Shown: positions 7,892 through 16,337 of the stretch, one piece after another | Position numbering within the stretch: position 1 is the first letter of the stretch | Layout of the letters: each line of letters starts with the position of its first letter | NCBI RefSeq assembly: GCF_022807995.1 | Contig: NZ_CP094351.1 | Coordinates: forward strand, 2,573,001-2,637,000 | From: Pseudomonas orientalis | Lineage (GTDB): Bacteria; Pseudomonadota; Gammaproteobacteria; Pseudomonadales; Pseudomonadaceae | DNA: 64,000 nucleotides | Reading direction: 5' to 3' | Notes under the pieces: model-generated | Told to the model about the DNA's origin: nothing | Database searches by the model: none | What the model saw: the letters and a program-made list of their open reading frames with translations, nothing else | Program-made: the position numbers and the translations under genes

Positions 7892-8722
7892 TTATTTCAC
7901 GGCGCCAAAGGACAGGCCGCGCACCAACTGCTTCTGGCTGATCCAGCCAAAGATCAGGATCGGCGCGCAGGCCAGGGTCGACACGGCGGACAATTTGGCC
8001 CAGAACAAGCCTTCGGGGCTGGAGTAGGAGGCGATCAGTGCGGTCAGCGGCGCGGCGCTGGAGGATGTCAGGTTCAGCGACCAGAACGCCTCGTTCCAGC
8101 ACAGGATCAGCGACAGCAAGACGGTGGACGCCAGGCCGCCCTTGGCAATCGGCAGCAGCACGCGGACCATTTCCTGCCACAGCGTGGCGCCGTCCAGGCG
8201 GGCGGCTTCGAGGATGTCCTTGGGGATGTCCTTGAAGTAGGTGTACACCATCCACACCACGATCGGCAGGTTGATCAGGGTGTAGATGATGATCAGCGCA
8301 ATGCGCGTATCCAGCAGGCCAAAGCTCTTGGCCAGCAGGTAGATCGGCATCAGTACGCCCACCGGTGGCAGCATCTTGGTGGACAGCATCCACAGCAGCG
8401 TGCCCTTGGTGCGCTGGGTTTCATAGAACGCCATGGAGTAGGCGGCCGGCACCGAGATCAGCAGGCACAAGGCGGTGGCGCTGAAGGAAATTACCACCGA
8501 GTTCCAGGCGTAGGCGAAGTAGTTGCTGCGCTCGTTGATGTGCAGGTAGTTCTCCAGCGTCGGCGTGAAGATGAACTGCGGCGGTGTGGCGAACGCGTCG
8601 ATTTCGGTCTTGAAGCTGGTCAGCACCATCCAGAAGATCGGGAAGAAGATCAGGATCGCGATGGCCCAGGCCAACGTGCCGAGCAACAGGCTTTGCAGGC
8701 GGCGGGATTGTTGAAGCGTCAT
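7892..8722 (-). CDS. mtlG: Polyol ABC transporter permease MtlG
   Basis: A 276-residue inner-membrane permease of the CUT1 sugar family. About six membrane segments are visible, starting with LLLGTLAWAIAILIFFPIF. The cytoplasmic EAA loop (EAARLDGATLWQEMVRVLLP, about residues 190-210), which docks onto MtlK, is intact. With MtlF it forms the translocation channel for mannitol and related hexitols and pentitols. It starts 10 bases after mtlF. Nothing is truncated or unusual. Confidence 0.94.
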   Translation of the reverse strand: MTLQQSRRLQSLLLGTLAWAIAILIFFPIFWMVLTSFKTEIDAFATPPQFIFTPTLENYLHINERSNYFAYAWNSVVISFSATALCLLISVPAAYSMAFYETQRTKGTLLWMLSTKMLPPVGVLMPIYLLAKSFGLLDTRIALIIIYTLINLPIVVWMVYTYFKDIPKDILEAARLDGATLWQEMVRVLLPIAKGGLASTVLLSLILCWNEAFWSLNLTSSSAAPLTALIASYSSPEGLFWAKLSAVSTLACAPILIFGWISQKQLVRGLSFGAVK

Positions 8723-8732
8723 GGCGCGGCCC

Positions 8733-9623
8733 TCAAGGCTTGTCAGTCAGGTTTTTGCCGATCATCCGCACCAGGATGATCGCCGCGATATTGGCGATGA
8801 CCACGGCAATCAAGCCGCCGGCCGAAGCCATGCCCACGTCGAACTGCACCAGCGCCTGGTTGTAGATCAGGTAGGCGAGGTTGGTCGAGGCGTAGCCGGG
8901 GCCGCCGTTGGTGGTGGTGAAGATTTCGGCGAATACCGAGAGCAGGAAGATGGTTTCGATCATCACCACCACGGCAATCGGCCGCGCCAGGTGCGGCAGG
9001 GTCAGGTGCCAGAAGATCGCGATGGCGCCGGCGCCGTCCAGGCGTGCGGCTTCCTTCTGTTCCTGGTCGAGGGACTGCATGGCGGTCATCAGCAGCAGGA
9101 TCGCGAAGGGCAGCCATTGCCACGACACAATGATGATGATCGACAGCAACGGGTAATGCGCCAGCCAGTCCACCGGCTCGGCGCCGAAGAACTTCCACAC
9201 GGCGGCGAGAATCCCCGACACCGGGTGGAAAATCAGGTTCTTCCAGATCAGCGCGCCGACGGTGGGCATGATGAAGAACGGCGAGATCAACAGCACCCGC
9301 ACGATGCCACGGCCCAGGAACTCACTGGCCTCCAGCAGTGCGCTGATCAACACGCCGAAGACCACGCTGATCAGCAGCACGCTGCCCACCAGCAACAGGG
9401 TGTTGGTGGCACCGGGCAGAAAGCCCGAATCGGTGACGAAGTAGGTGAAGTTTTCCAGCCCCACAAACTGGTTTTCACCGGGGTAGAGCAGGTTGTAGCG
9501 GATCAGGGAAAAGTACAGGGTCATGCCCAGCGGCACGATCATCCACAGCAGCAGCAAGGCCACCGAAGGGCTGACGAGGAACCAGCCGGGGTTGGCCAGT
9601 CGGTTTTTGGGCGTTGTATTCAT
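8733..9623 (-). CDS. mtlF: Polyol ABC transporter permease MtlF
   Basis: A 296-residue inner-membrane permease, partner of MtlG. The first membrane span is LVSPSVALLLLWMIVPLGMTLYF (within residues 15-40), and the EAA loop (KEAARLDGAGAIAIFWHLTLP) is visible near residue 200. The ATG at 9623 (MNTTPKNRL) is preferred over an in-frame TTG nine bases upstream; neither has a strong Shine-Dalgarno. A REPIN occupies the gap to mtlE (9667-9756), so mtlF is the first gene of a distal block mtlFGKD whose expression may differ from mtlE. Confidence 0.93.
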   Translation of the reverse strand: MNTTPKNRLANPGWFLVSPSVALLLLWMIVPLGMTLYFSLIRYNLLYPGENQFVGLENFTYFVTDSGFLPGATNTLLLVGSVLLISVVFGVLISALLEASEFLGRGIVRVLLISPFFIMPTVGALIWKNLIFHPVSGILAAVWKFFGAEPVDWLAHYPLLSIIIIVSWQWLPFAILLLMTAMQSLDQEQKEAARLDGAGAIAIFWHLTLPHLARPIAVVVMIETIFLLSVFAEIFTTTNGGPGYASTNLAYLIYNQALVQFDVGMASAGGLIAVVIANIAAIILVRMIGKNLTDKP

Positions 9624-9666
9624 GATATTCAAGGCCAGTGCAAAACAGGAATCGGAGCGCGGTCAG

Positions 9667-9756
9667 TGTGGGAGGGGGCTTGCCCCCGATAGCGGTGTAT
9701 CAGTTGATGAATCAGTTGGCTGATCCACTGCTATCGGGGGCAAGCCCCCTCCCACA
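9667..9756. repeat. REPIN between mtlE and mtlF
   Basis: Inverted pair of REP sequences (TGTGGGAGGGGGCTTGCC ... complement) about 90 bp long, filling most of the gap between the binding-protein gene and the permease gene. It is the same REP class as the element at 5172. Its position matches that of the REP between malE and malF in E. coli. Confidence 0.92.
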
Positions 9757-9779
9757 TTTGACTGTGGTGAGGGCTGAGA

Positions 9780-11102
9780 TTACTTGGGGTAACCCGCCCG
9801 CTTCATTTCCCGCTCGGTTGTAGTCTGCGCGGCGGTCAATGCAGCATCGACGGTCTGCTGACCGGTCAACGCACCCGAGAAAAACTTGCCGACCTGGGTA
9901 CCAATCGCCTGGAATTCAGGAATGGTCACCAACTGGATACCGATATATGGCACCGGCTTCTCGGTAGGCTTGGTCGGGTCCGCCACTTTCAGCGATTCCA
10001 GCGTCACCTTGGCGAACGGCGCGGCCTTCATGTACTCGTCGCTGTAGGTGGATTTGCGCGTGCCTGGCGGTACGTTGGCAACGCCGTCGGTCTTGGCGAC
10101 CAATGCGCCATATTCCTTGGAGGTGGCCCAGCTGGTGAACACCTTGGCGGCGTCCTTGGCCTTGGAACTGGTGGGGATCGCCAGGCTCCAGGAGTACAGC
10201 CACGAGGTGCCCTTGTCGGTCTTCTCGTGGGGGGCAAAGGTAAAGCCGACATGCTCAGCCACTTTGCTTTGGGTCTTGTCGGTGACAAACGAGCCGGCCA
10301 CGCTGGCATCTACCCAGATCGCGCACTTGCCGCTGTTGAACAGCGCCAGGTTTTCGTTGAAACCGTTGCTCGACGCACCCGGCGGGCCGGATTTTTTCAT
10401 GTTGTCGACGTAGAAGTTCAGCGCGTCCTTCCACTCGGGGCCGTTGAATTCGGGCTGCCACTTCTCATCGAACCAGCGCGCGCCGAAGCCGTTGGCCAGG
10501 GTGGTGATCAGCGCCATGTTCTCGCCCCAACCGGCTTTGCCGCGCAGGCACAGGCCGTATTGCTCTTTGGATTTGTCGGTGAGTTTGGCCGCGAATTCGC
10601 CGATCTGGCTCCAGGTCGGGTGCTCGGGCATGGTCAGCCCGGCGTCCTTGAACAGGTCGGTGCGGTAATAGGTGATCGAGCTTTCGGCGTAGAACGGCAG
10701 GGCGTACAGCGAGCCCTTTACGGACAAGCCATCACGCACCGAAGGGAACACGTCATCAAGGTCGTAGGACGCCGGCAGGTCCTTCATGGGTTCCAGCCAA
10801 CCCTTGGCGCCCCAGAGTGCGGCTTCGTACATGCCGATGGTCAACACGTCGAACTGCCCGCCCTGGGTGGCGATGTCAGTGGTCAGGCGTTGGCGCAGCA
10901 CGTTTTCTTCGAGCACCACCCAGTTCAGCTTGATCTCCGGATGCTCGGCCTCGAAGGTTTTCGAGAGCTTCTGCATGCGGATCATGTCGCTGTTGTTGAC
11001 GGTGGCAATGGTCAGGGTTTGCGCGCCAAAGCTGACGGCGCTGAGGGTCATGCATGCAGTCATGCAGGTAGAGGCAAGCAGTACTTTTGCTGTGAACTTC
11101 AT
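9780..11102 (-). CDS. mtlE: Polyol ABC transporter substrate-binding protein MtlE
   Basis: A 440-residue periplasmic binding protein for mannitol and other polyols. The N-terminus MKFTAKVLLASTCMTACMTLSA is a Sec signal peptide, with probable cleavage around SFGAQ-TLTIA. The mature part is a typical CUT1 binding protein (IATVNNSDMIRMQKLSKTFE, GGQFDVLTIGMYE). The start at 11102 is set by GGAG with six bases of spacing; an ATG four codons upstream has none. It is the first gene of the operon, behind a strong promoter and an A-rich leader motif. Expression is expected to be induced by MtlR and reduced when preferred carbon sources are present (Crc/Hfq); both points are inferred from the family and the leader. 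Confidence 0.94.
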   Translation of the reverse strand: MKFTAKVLLASTCMTACMTLSAVSFGAQTLTIATVNNSDMIRMQKLSKTFEAEHPEIKLNWVVLEENVLRQRLTTDIATQGGQFDVLTIGMYEAALWGAKGWLEPMKDLPASYDLDDVFPSVRDGLSVKGSLYALPFYAESSITYYRTDLFKDAGLTMPEHPTWSQIGEFAAKLTDKSKEQYGLCLRGKAGWGENMALITTLANGFGARWFDEKWQPEFNGPEWKDALNFYVDNMKKSGPPGASSNGFNENLALFNSGKCAIWVDASVAGSFVTDKTQSKVAEHVGFTFAPHEKTDKGTSWLYSWSLAIPTSSKAKDAAKVFTSWATSKEYGALVAKTDGVANVPPGTRKSTYSDEYMKAAPFAKVTLESLKVADPTKPTEKPVPYIGIQLVTIPEFQAIGTQVGKFFSGALTGQQTVDAALTAAQTTTEREMKRAGYPK

Positions 11103-11146
11103 CGCGCACTCCATTTCCGCGCCCAGGGGCTACGGAAGGACAGTTA

Positions 11147-11154
11147 TTGTTGTT
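11147..11154 (-). promoter_or_regulatory. Crc/Hfq-type catabolite motif in the mtlE leader
   Basis: On the minus strand the leader reads AACAACAA, an exact match to the AAnAAnAA motif recognised by Hfq/Crc in Pseudomonas mRNAs. It lies about 45 bases upstream of the mtlE start and downstream of the promoter, so it is in the transcript. Functional binding is inferred. Confidence 0.5.
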
Positions 11155-11192
11155 GTGTCTTCCTATCAAGCTGGCAGGAAGAGTGTGCGTTG

Positions 11193-11221
11193 ATTACAGC
11201 CTTGAAATGGGGTTGTGACAA
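11193..11221 (-). promoter_or_regulatory. mtl operon promoter (-35 TTGTCA, -10 TGTAAT)
   Basis: Minus-strand -35 TTGTCA (11216-11221) and -10 TGTAAT (11193-11198) are separated by exactly 17 bases; each differs from the sigma-70 consensus by one base. Transcription would start near 11186, giving a leader of about 84 bases. MtlR, an AraC-type activator, would be expected to bind just upstream, around 11222-11262. Confidence 0.6.
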
Positions 11222-11262
11222 ATCCTTGGGCGCACGCTCACTGATACTTTTTTGCACTCGGT

Positions 11263-11293
11263 GATCGCCCTCAAACGCAGCTTGAGGGCGATC
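11263..11293 (-). terminator. Stem-loop after the DUF6124 gene
   Basis: GATCGCCCTCAA (11263-11274) and TTGAGGGCGATC (11282-11293) form a perfect 12-bp stem with a 7-base loop, 10 bases past the stop codon. It is likely the terminator separating this gene from mtlE, although the minus strand shows no U-run after it. Confidence 0.55.
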
Positions 11294-11303
11294 AAGGCAG
11301 GGG

Positions 11304-11552
11304 TTAGCGCTCGATATCAGCTAATACCCGTTCAGCCAGCAGCCGAGACACCTCGATCAACTGCGCAATACCCAGCGCGCCTTCGCGGCGTGAGCCGTCG
11401 AGGTCAAAGGCGAAATCGCAGGTGAGGGCGTGGGCAGAGGCGAGTGATTCGCTGAGGTTGACCAGCAGGTCTGGAGTGGAGATGCCGTCTTTAACGGTGA
11501 ATAGCACGCTGGGTGCTGGACCGATTGGGGGATTCGGGGTGGGTTTGATCAT
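11304..11552 (-). CDS. DUF6124 family protein (short form)
   Basis: An 82-residue protein starting MIKPTPNPP, the conserved opening of the DUF6124 family of Pseudomonas. The family's C-terminal region is also visible (LVNLSESLASAHAL, LGIAQLIEVSRLLAERVL), while the middle is shorter than in typical members of about 110-120 residues. No catalytic motif, signal peptide or membrane span. GGAG is absent, but AGGAGTTTCACC precedes the ATG. It lies between the mtl operon and mtlR but is probably unrelated to polyol use. A long structured leader precedes it. Function unknown. Confidence 0.75.
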   Translation of the reverse strand: MIKPTPNPPIGPAPSVLFTVKDGISTPDLLVNLSESLASAHALTCDFAFDLDGSRREGALGIAQLIEVSRLLAERVLADIER

Positions 11553-11880
11553 GGTGAAACTCCTGATTTAAGTGGAGCTGCCACCCTTTCGCCGCGACGC
11601 TATTGGGTGGTAGCTGTACGCAGGTTCGCGGACCGGAATCAGGAAACCGGCATACCCGAAGGTATCCCGCGCACAGCCACCATGAAGCCGCACAGTAGAC
11701 GATAAAAAAACGCCGACTAAAAGCGGAAATGGCACTTTGCATCTGATTAAACCGGGCCGCGACGCCCGACCGCTGCGTGTGCAGCGGTGTACGGAGACTA
11801 GAGATTGAGTGTCCTAGGGACAACCTCAAATCCTTGTCAGACGTTTCTGTTTGCCCCGACACCCAGCCGAACGGCCAATT
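11553..11880. other. Gene-free region between mtlR and the DUF6124 gene
   Basis: No credible gene. It contains the structured leader (11608-11682) and, upstream of it on the minus strand, a perfect CCGCTGC/GCAGCGG-type small stem near 11770-11786. A promoter for the DUF6124 gene must lie within about 11690-11850, but no convincing consensus was found. Confidence 0.5.
11608..11682 (-). ncRNA. Structured leader element upstream of the DUF6124 gene
   Basis: On the minus strand the ends GGTGGCTGTGCGC and GCGTACAGCTACC pair (with one G-U and one mismatch) as a long closing stem over 11608-11682. Inside it are a hairpin ATACC-TTCG-GGTAT (11652-11665) and a second short hairpin with CCGG arms, giving a three-way junction. 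Its 3' edge is about 55 bases upstream of the ATG. The TTCG tetraloop and nested arms suggest a selected RNA structure, either a cis-regulator or a small RNA. No known riboswitch class was recognised. Confidence 0.45.
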
Positions 11881-12786
11881 TCAAGCCAAATTCTGCTCCG
11901 TCAACCGCTGCACCGCCAACCGCCGATAATGGGACGGCGTCATCCCCTTGAGCTGCTGAAACCGCCGATTGAAGTTGGAAATATTGTTGAAACCCGACTC
12001 AAAGCACACATCCGTCACCGCCTTGTCGCCATCAGCCAACAGTTCGCAGGACTTGCTGATGCGCAGTCGGTTTACAAACTCAATGAACGTGCGCCCCGTG
12101 GCCTGTTTGAACACCCGGGAAAAATACGTCGGCTTCATCCCCAGGTACTCCGCCACTTCTTCCAGCGGCAACTCCCGGGCGTAGTGGGCAAAGATGTAGT
12201 CCACCGCGCGGTTGGTGCGGTCGATGCTGTGTTCATCGGCTTGCTGCGGGGTGGTCACGCCGGACAGCAACTGGTAGTCCTCACAGGCGCTCAACACTTC
12301 CAGCAAGATAAAAAAGTGCCCCAGGCGCGCCATGCCGTGGGCGTCTTCGATCTGCTGCATCAGGGTCATAGCCTGGGTGATGGTCTTTTTGCAGCGGAAT
12401 TCGATGCCGTACTGCGCACGGTCAAGTAAGGGCGCCAGGCTTTTGAGCTCGGCAAAGATGTGGCTGCCGTGTTCGAACAATTGGTCGGTGAAGTTCACCA
12501 GCATGTCGCGTTTGGGGACTATCTCGTCTTCCTCCACCTGACTGATCCAGTTGTGGGGCAGGTTGGGGCCGGTGAGAAACAGGCTTTGCGGGTAGAAGTT
12601 GCCGATGTAGTCACCGATAAACACCTTGCCCGAGCTGGCGACGATCAGGTGCAGCTCATATTCCTTGTGGAAATGCCAGCGCACCAGCGGGCAGGGGAAG
12701 CCGTGCTGGCGATAGATGATGGACAGACCGTTATGGTCGTCCATCAGCTCGTAGGAAGGGTCGGTGATGCGCGTTGCTCGGGTCAT
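11881..12786 (-). CDS. mtlR: AraC-family activator of the mtl operon, MtlR
   Basis: A 301-residue transcription factor. The N-terminal half is a cupin-type sensor domain (HFHKEYELHLIVASSGKVFIGD, around residues 38-60). The C-terminal hundred residues carry two helix-turn-helix motifs (LPLEEVAEYLGMKPTYFSRVFK and KAVTDVCFESGFNNISNFNRRF), ending with the AraC signature. Length and position match MtlR of P. fluorescens, which activates mtlE transcription in the presence of mannitol, arabitol or glucitol. It has the same orientation as the operon but is separated by the DUF6124 gene, so it is transcribed independently. Confidence 0.9.
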   Translation of the reverse strand: MTRATRITDPSYELMDDHNGLSIIYRQHGFPCPLVRWHFHKEYELHLIVASSGKVFIGDYIGNFYPQSLFLTGPNLPHNWISQVEEDEIVPKRDMLVNFTDQLFEHGSHIFAELKSLAPLLDRAQYGIEFRCKKTITQAMTLMQQIEDAHGMARLGHFFILLEVLSACEDYQLLSGVTTPQQADEHSIDRTNRAVDYIFAHYARELPLEEVAEYLGMKPTYFSRVFKQATGRTFIEFVNRLRISKSCELLADGDKAVTDVCFESGFNNISNFNRRFQQLKGMTPSHYRRLAVQRLTEQNLA

Positions 12787-12856
12787 GTTGCCGTCGCTTT
12801 ATTGTGGTCGCTGCGTAGGATAATGCCCCGTCGCGCGCGACCTCGCCAGCGGGAGC

Positions 12857-14146
12857 TTATACGTTGCGGTTCTTCGCCTCGATCCATTGGGCCATGTACT
12901 GGGTACTCTTGTGCGCATGATGGCGCAGCATGCTGCCGGTGAAGTTGTCCCGGCGATGGGCGGCGAGGTGGCGGCGGCATTGCTCCAGGCACTCGACCAG
13001 GGCTGGCCCATGCAGAGCCTGGTCATAACGCCGGGCCAGCAGCCGGCGCCCGTGTTCCTGGGCCTGGGTCCAGCGCTCGCGGTCCTGGTAGAGGGCCACG
13101 GCAGCGGCGGCCAGGGCCGGGGCGTCGTTTGCGATCAGGCCGGGCCAGGGTTGGTCATCGCCCATGGCTTCGGCGCCGATGGGGGTGGTGACATTGGGTG
13201 TGCCGCACAGCATGGCGTCGACCAGCTTGCCCTTGATGCCCGCGCCAAAGCGCAAGGGTGCCAGGCAGATGCGTGCGGCAGTCATGACTTGCAGCGCATC
13301 TTCGGCCCAGTTCATCACGTGAAAGCCCTGGGCCGAATTGTGCAGCGCGGTGGCCTTGGGCGGCGTGTAGGCGCCGTAGACATGCAGCTGCGCGCCCGGC
13401 AATTGCTGGCGAATCAGCGGCCACAGGCTGTGCTTCATCCAGAGCACCGCATCCCAGTTGGGCGCATGGCGGAAGTTGCCGATGCTGAGGAAATGCGCAC
13501 GCTCTTCAAACGGCGCAAACGCGGCGCCGGGCGGTTGCAACATCAACGGGCACCAGTGGAGGAGGGCGGCAGGCACCTTGAACTGTTCGGTGAGCAGGCG
13601 GATTTCCACGTCGGAGATCATCAGGCTGATGTCGCAGCGGTAAATCGCGGCGATTTCGCGCTTGGCCAGGTCGGTGTCAGCCATGCGCTGGAACTCGTTC
13701 TCCAGCGCCGGCGCGAACAGGGCGCTGAAGTCGTCGCTGTCGGGGCTGGCTTTTACATGCTCCTTGAAACGTTGGTGGCGGGCGTCGCGCAGGCTTTGCA
13801 GGTCGGAGGTCTCCAGCACACGCAGGGCGTCGGGGCAGCATTTTTCGACGCGCCAGCCAAATTGCTCTTCCATCATGAAACGGTCGAACAGCACGATATC
13901 CGGGGCCAGTTCGCGAACAAAATCATCGAAGCTGCTGTTATTCAGTTCAATGGCGCATTCAGCGATGCCAAGGGCGGGCAAGTCGGCCTTGTGTTCGCCG
14001 ATGGTCGCCGGGCTGCTGAAGGTAATGTCCCAACCTTGCGCCAGAAAACTCTCCAGGATTTGCATCATATGCCCGCCCGCAGCCGAAGAGCGCGGCTCCG
14101 GCCAGACGTAACCAATGACCAGGACTTTGGTGGCGGGCTGATTCAT
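12857..14146 (-). CDS. GT-B fold glycosyltransferase
   Basis: A 429-residue cytoplasmic protein starting MNQPATKVLVIGYVWPEP. The N-terminal Rossmann half carries SSAAGGHMMQILESF, and the C-terminal half has the GT4-type nucleotide-sugar pocket (PLRFGAGIKGKLVDAMLCG, with the conserved glutamate in TPIGAEAMG). The open frame extends about 200 codons upstream, across tpx in antisense; 14146 is chosen because AAGGAAA precedes it and homology-like sequence begins there. It stands alone, divergent from tpx. Acceptor and donor are unknown; a role in surface polysaccharide or protein glycosylation is possible but not shown. Confidence 0.82.
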   Translation of the reverse strand: MNQPATKVLVIGYVWPEPRSSAAGGHMMQILESFLAQGWDITFSSPATIGEHKADLPALGIAECAIELNNSSFDDFVRELAPDIVLFDRFMMEEQFGWRVEKCCPDALRVLETSDLQSLRDARHQRFKEHVKASPDSDDFSALFAPALENEFQRMADTDLAKREIAAIYRCDISLMISDVEIRLLTEQFKVPAALLHWCPLMLQPPGAAFAPFEERAHFLSIGNFRHAPNWDAVLWMKHSLWPLIRQQLPGAQLHVYGAYTPPKATALHNSAQGFHVMNWAEDALQVMTAARICLAPLRFGAGIKGKLVDAMLCGTPNVTTPIGAEAMGDDQPWPGLIANDAPALAAAAVALYQDRERWTQAQEHGRRLLARRYDQALHGPALVECLEQCRRHLAAHRRDNFTGSMLRHHAHKSTQYMAQWIEAKNRNV

Positions 14147-14305
14147 CAACAGCGGTTTCCTTGAGGGACAGGCGAAAAGCGCGCAATTAAACCACAACCC
14201 GGCGACATGACAATTTGTGTCTGGCGGTAGGTAGCGTCGGCACTTTGTGGTTAACTTCGGCCTCTCGAATTCGTTTAACCAAAACCCAGCATAAGGATTC
14301 CGTTC

Positions 14306-14806
14306 ATGGCTCAAGTCACCCTCAAAGGCAACCCGGTCCAGGTTGAAGGCGAACTGCCACAAGTCGGTACCCAGGCGCCCGACTTCACCCTGACCGCCGG
14401 CGACCTGTCGGACGCGACCCTGGCGAGCTTCGCCGGCAAGCGCAAAGTGTTGAACATCTTCCCAAGCGTCGACACCCCGACCTGCGCGACCTCGGTCCGC
14501 AAGTTCAACGCCCAGGCCAACGACCTGAACAATACCGTGGTGTTGTGCATTTCCTCGGACCTGCCATTCGCCCAGGCGCGTTTCTGCGGCTCCGAAGGCC
14601 TGGACAACGTCAAGAGCCTGTCGGACTTCCGCAGCGCCGCGTTCTCCCAGGATTACGGCGTAGACATCGTTGAAGGCCCGCTGCGCAGCCTCACCGCTCG
14701 CGCCGTTGTGGTGCTGGATGAGAACGACAAGGTGCTGCACAGCGAACTGGTTGCCGAAATCGGCCAGGAGCCAAACTACGAAGCAGCCCTCGCTGTTTTG
14801 AAGTAA
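14306..14806 (+). CDS. tpx: Thiol peroxidase Tpx
   Basis: A 166-residue, atypical 2-Cys peroxiredoxin that reduces lipid and alkyl hydroperoxides using thioredoxin. The peroxidatic cysteine C60 in [12 protein letters not shown] and the resolving C94 in ARFCGSEG are at the expected positions. It starts [18 protein letters not shown], typical of Tpx. AAGGATT lies upstream of the ATG. It is a single-gene unit: divergent from the glycosyltransferase and closed by a strong terminator at 14858. Located in cytoplasm (no signal peptide), although some family members are periplasmic. Confidence 0.96.
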   Translation: MAQVTLKGNPVQVEGELPQVGTQAPDFTLTAGDLSDATLASFAGKRKVLNIFPSVDTPTCATSVRKFNAQANDLNNTVVLCISSDLPFAQARFCGSEGLDNVKSLSDFRSAAFSQDYGVDIVEGPLRSLTARAVVVLDENDKVLHSELVAEIGQEPNYEAALAVLK

Positions 14807-14857
14807 CTGTTTCTACGCGTGACTGTCGTAAGGCAGTCACACGTATGATGCAAGATT

Positions 14858-14889
14858 GCGGCCTGGCCTAGTCCAGGCCGTTTTTATTT
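14858..14889 (+). terminator. Rho-independent terminator of tpx
   Basis: GGCCTGG (14860-14866) pairs with CCAGGCC (14873-14879), followed by GTTTTTATTT. A second stem GTGACTG/CAGTCAC precedes it at about 14819-14841. Confidence 0.88.
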
Positions 14890-15038
14890 GGGTGTCAGCA
14901 GCTTAGCGAAACCGCCCAGGCACCAGGACCCGAATTTCAAAAGTTGTAAGCCCAAGGTAAATAGCCGGTAAAGGCGCTTTTCTAAATGCGCTCCAGTGCT
15001 TATCTTTCAGCCTCCCAAAGAAGAAGCTCTCGCGCCCA

Positions 15039-16337
15039 ATGGTTGATCACTCCATGCAATCCTCCCCCCGCAACTCCCGCCGCTGGCTGTTTGGCCTGCT
15101 TGTGCTGCTGGTTATCGCCGGCCTGTGCTGGAAATTCTGGCCCGGCGGCGCGGCCCATAAGGACGCCCCGGCCGGGCACACCGGCAAGACCGGCATGGCG
15201 CGTCCGGGGTTTGGCGGCTCCACCGGCCCGGTGCCGGTGCGCGTTGCGCCGGCGGTAGTGGGGGAGTTCCCGGTGTACTACAAGGCCTTGGGCACGGTCA
15301 CCGCGCTCAACACCATCAACGTGCGCAGCCGGGTGGGCGGTGAGCTGGTGAAGATCGCCTTTGAAGAGGGGCAAATGGTCAAGGCGGGCGACTTGCTTGC
15401 GGAAATCGACCCGCGCAGCTACCAGAACGCCTTGCTCCAGGCCCAGGGCACGTTGCTGCAGAATCAGGCGCAGTTGAAAAACGCCCAGGTCGATGTGGAG
15501 CGCTATCGCGGCCTGTACGCCCAGGACAGCATCGCCAAGCAGACCCTGGACACCGCCGAAGCGCTGGTCCTGCAATACCAGGGCACGGTCAAGACCAACC
15601 AGGGCGCGGTCGACGATGCCAAGCTCAACCTTGAATTCACCAAAATCCGCGCGCCGATTGCCGGTCGCGTCGGTTTGCGCCAGCTCGACGTCGGCAACCT
15701 GGTCGCCGCCAACGACACCACCGCCCTGGCGGTGATCACCCAGACCCAACCGATCAGCGTGGCCTTCACCCTGCCGGAAAACACCCTGGACACCGTGCTC
15801 ACCCGTTATCACGCCGGCAACAAGCTGCCGGTGGAAGCCTGGGACCGTGGCGACACGAAAAAGCAGGCGGTGGGGGTGCTGCAAAGCCTGGACAACCAGA
15901 TCGACGTGACCACCGGGACGCTCAAATTCAAGGCGCGCTTCGATAACAAGGATCAGGCGCTGTTTCCCAATCAGTTCGTCAATGTGCATCTGCTCGCCGA
16001 CACCCTGCACAACGTGGTGCTGGCGCCGTCCGCCGCGATCCAGTTCGGCAACAACGGCACCTTTGTCTACAAGCTTGATGGCGACAAGAAGGTCAAGGTC
16101 CAGCCGCTGGTGGTGGGCGATACCGACGGCGACAACACTGTGATCAAGCAAGGCCTGGCGGCGGGTGATCGGGTGGTCATGGAAGGCACCGACCGTCTCA
16201 AGGACGGCAGCGAAATCGAAGTGGTCAACGACAGCAGCGAAGTGCCGACCACCCCGACCGAACACCTGCAAGGCAAGCCTGCGGCGAAAGGGGAGACCGG
16301 TACTGACGCCGGCAAGGCGCAAAAGGTCGGCGCATGA
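15039..16337 (+). CDS. muxA: RND efflux periplasmic adaptor MuxA (MdtA type)
   Basis: A 432-residue membrane-fusion protein. It has an N-terminal anchor ([21 protein letters not shown], residues 14-34), a biotinyl-lipoyl half domain ([22 protein letters not shown]), an alpha-helical hairpin (about 120-180), the second lipoyl half ([19 protein letters not shown]) and beta-barrel domains. It bridges the inner-membrane pumps MuxB/MuxC to OpmB. The start at 15039 could instead be the ATG five codons later; neither has a strong Shine-Dalgarno. First gene of a four-gene operon with 4-base overlaps. In P. aeruginosa the homologous MuxABC-OpmB exports aztreonam, novobiocin, macrolides and tetracycline. 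Confidence 0.92.
   Translation: MVDHSMQSSPRNSRRWLFGLLVLLVIAGLCWKFWPGGAAHKDAPAGHTGKTGMARPGFGGSTGPVPVRVAPAVVGEFPVYYKALGTVTALNTINVRSRVGGELVKIAFEEGQMVKAGDLLAEIDPRSYQNALLQAQGTLLQNQAQLKNAQVDVERYRGLYAQDSIAKQTLDTAEALVLQYQGTVKTNQGAVDDAKLNLEFTKIRAPIAGRVGLRQLDVGNLVAANDTTALAVITQTQPISVAFTLPENTLDTVLTRYHAGNKLPVEAWDRGDTKKQAVGVLQSLDNQIDVTTGTLKFKARFDNKDQALFPNQFVNVHLLADTLHNVVLAPSAAIQFGNNGTFVYKLDGDKKVKVQPLVVGDTDGDNTVIKQGLAAGDRVVMEGTDRLKDGSEIEVVNDSSEVPTTPTEHLQGKPAAKGETGTDAGKAQKVGA

Noticed and set aside
5652..8027. A 791-codon open frame on the plus strand opposite mtlD/mtlK
   Set aside because: Shadow frame of high-GC genes: composition is H/Q/R/G rich without any domain, while mtlD and mtlK on the other strand are complete and recognisable.
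12887..14164. A 425-codon plus-strand frame opposite the glycosyltransferase
   Set aside because: Antisense shadow; the minus-strand product has clear GT-B motifs.
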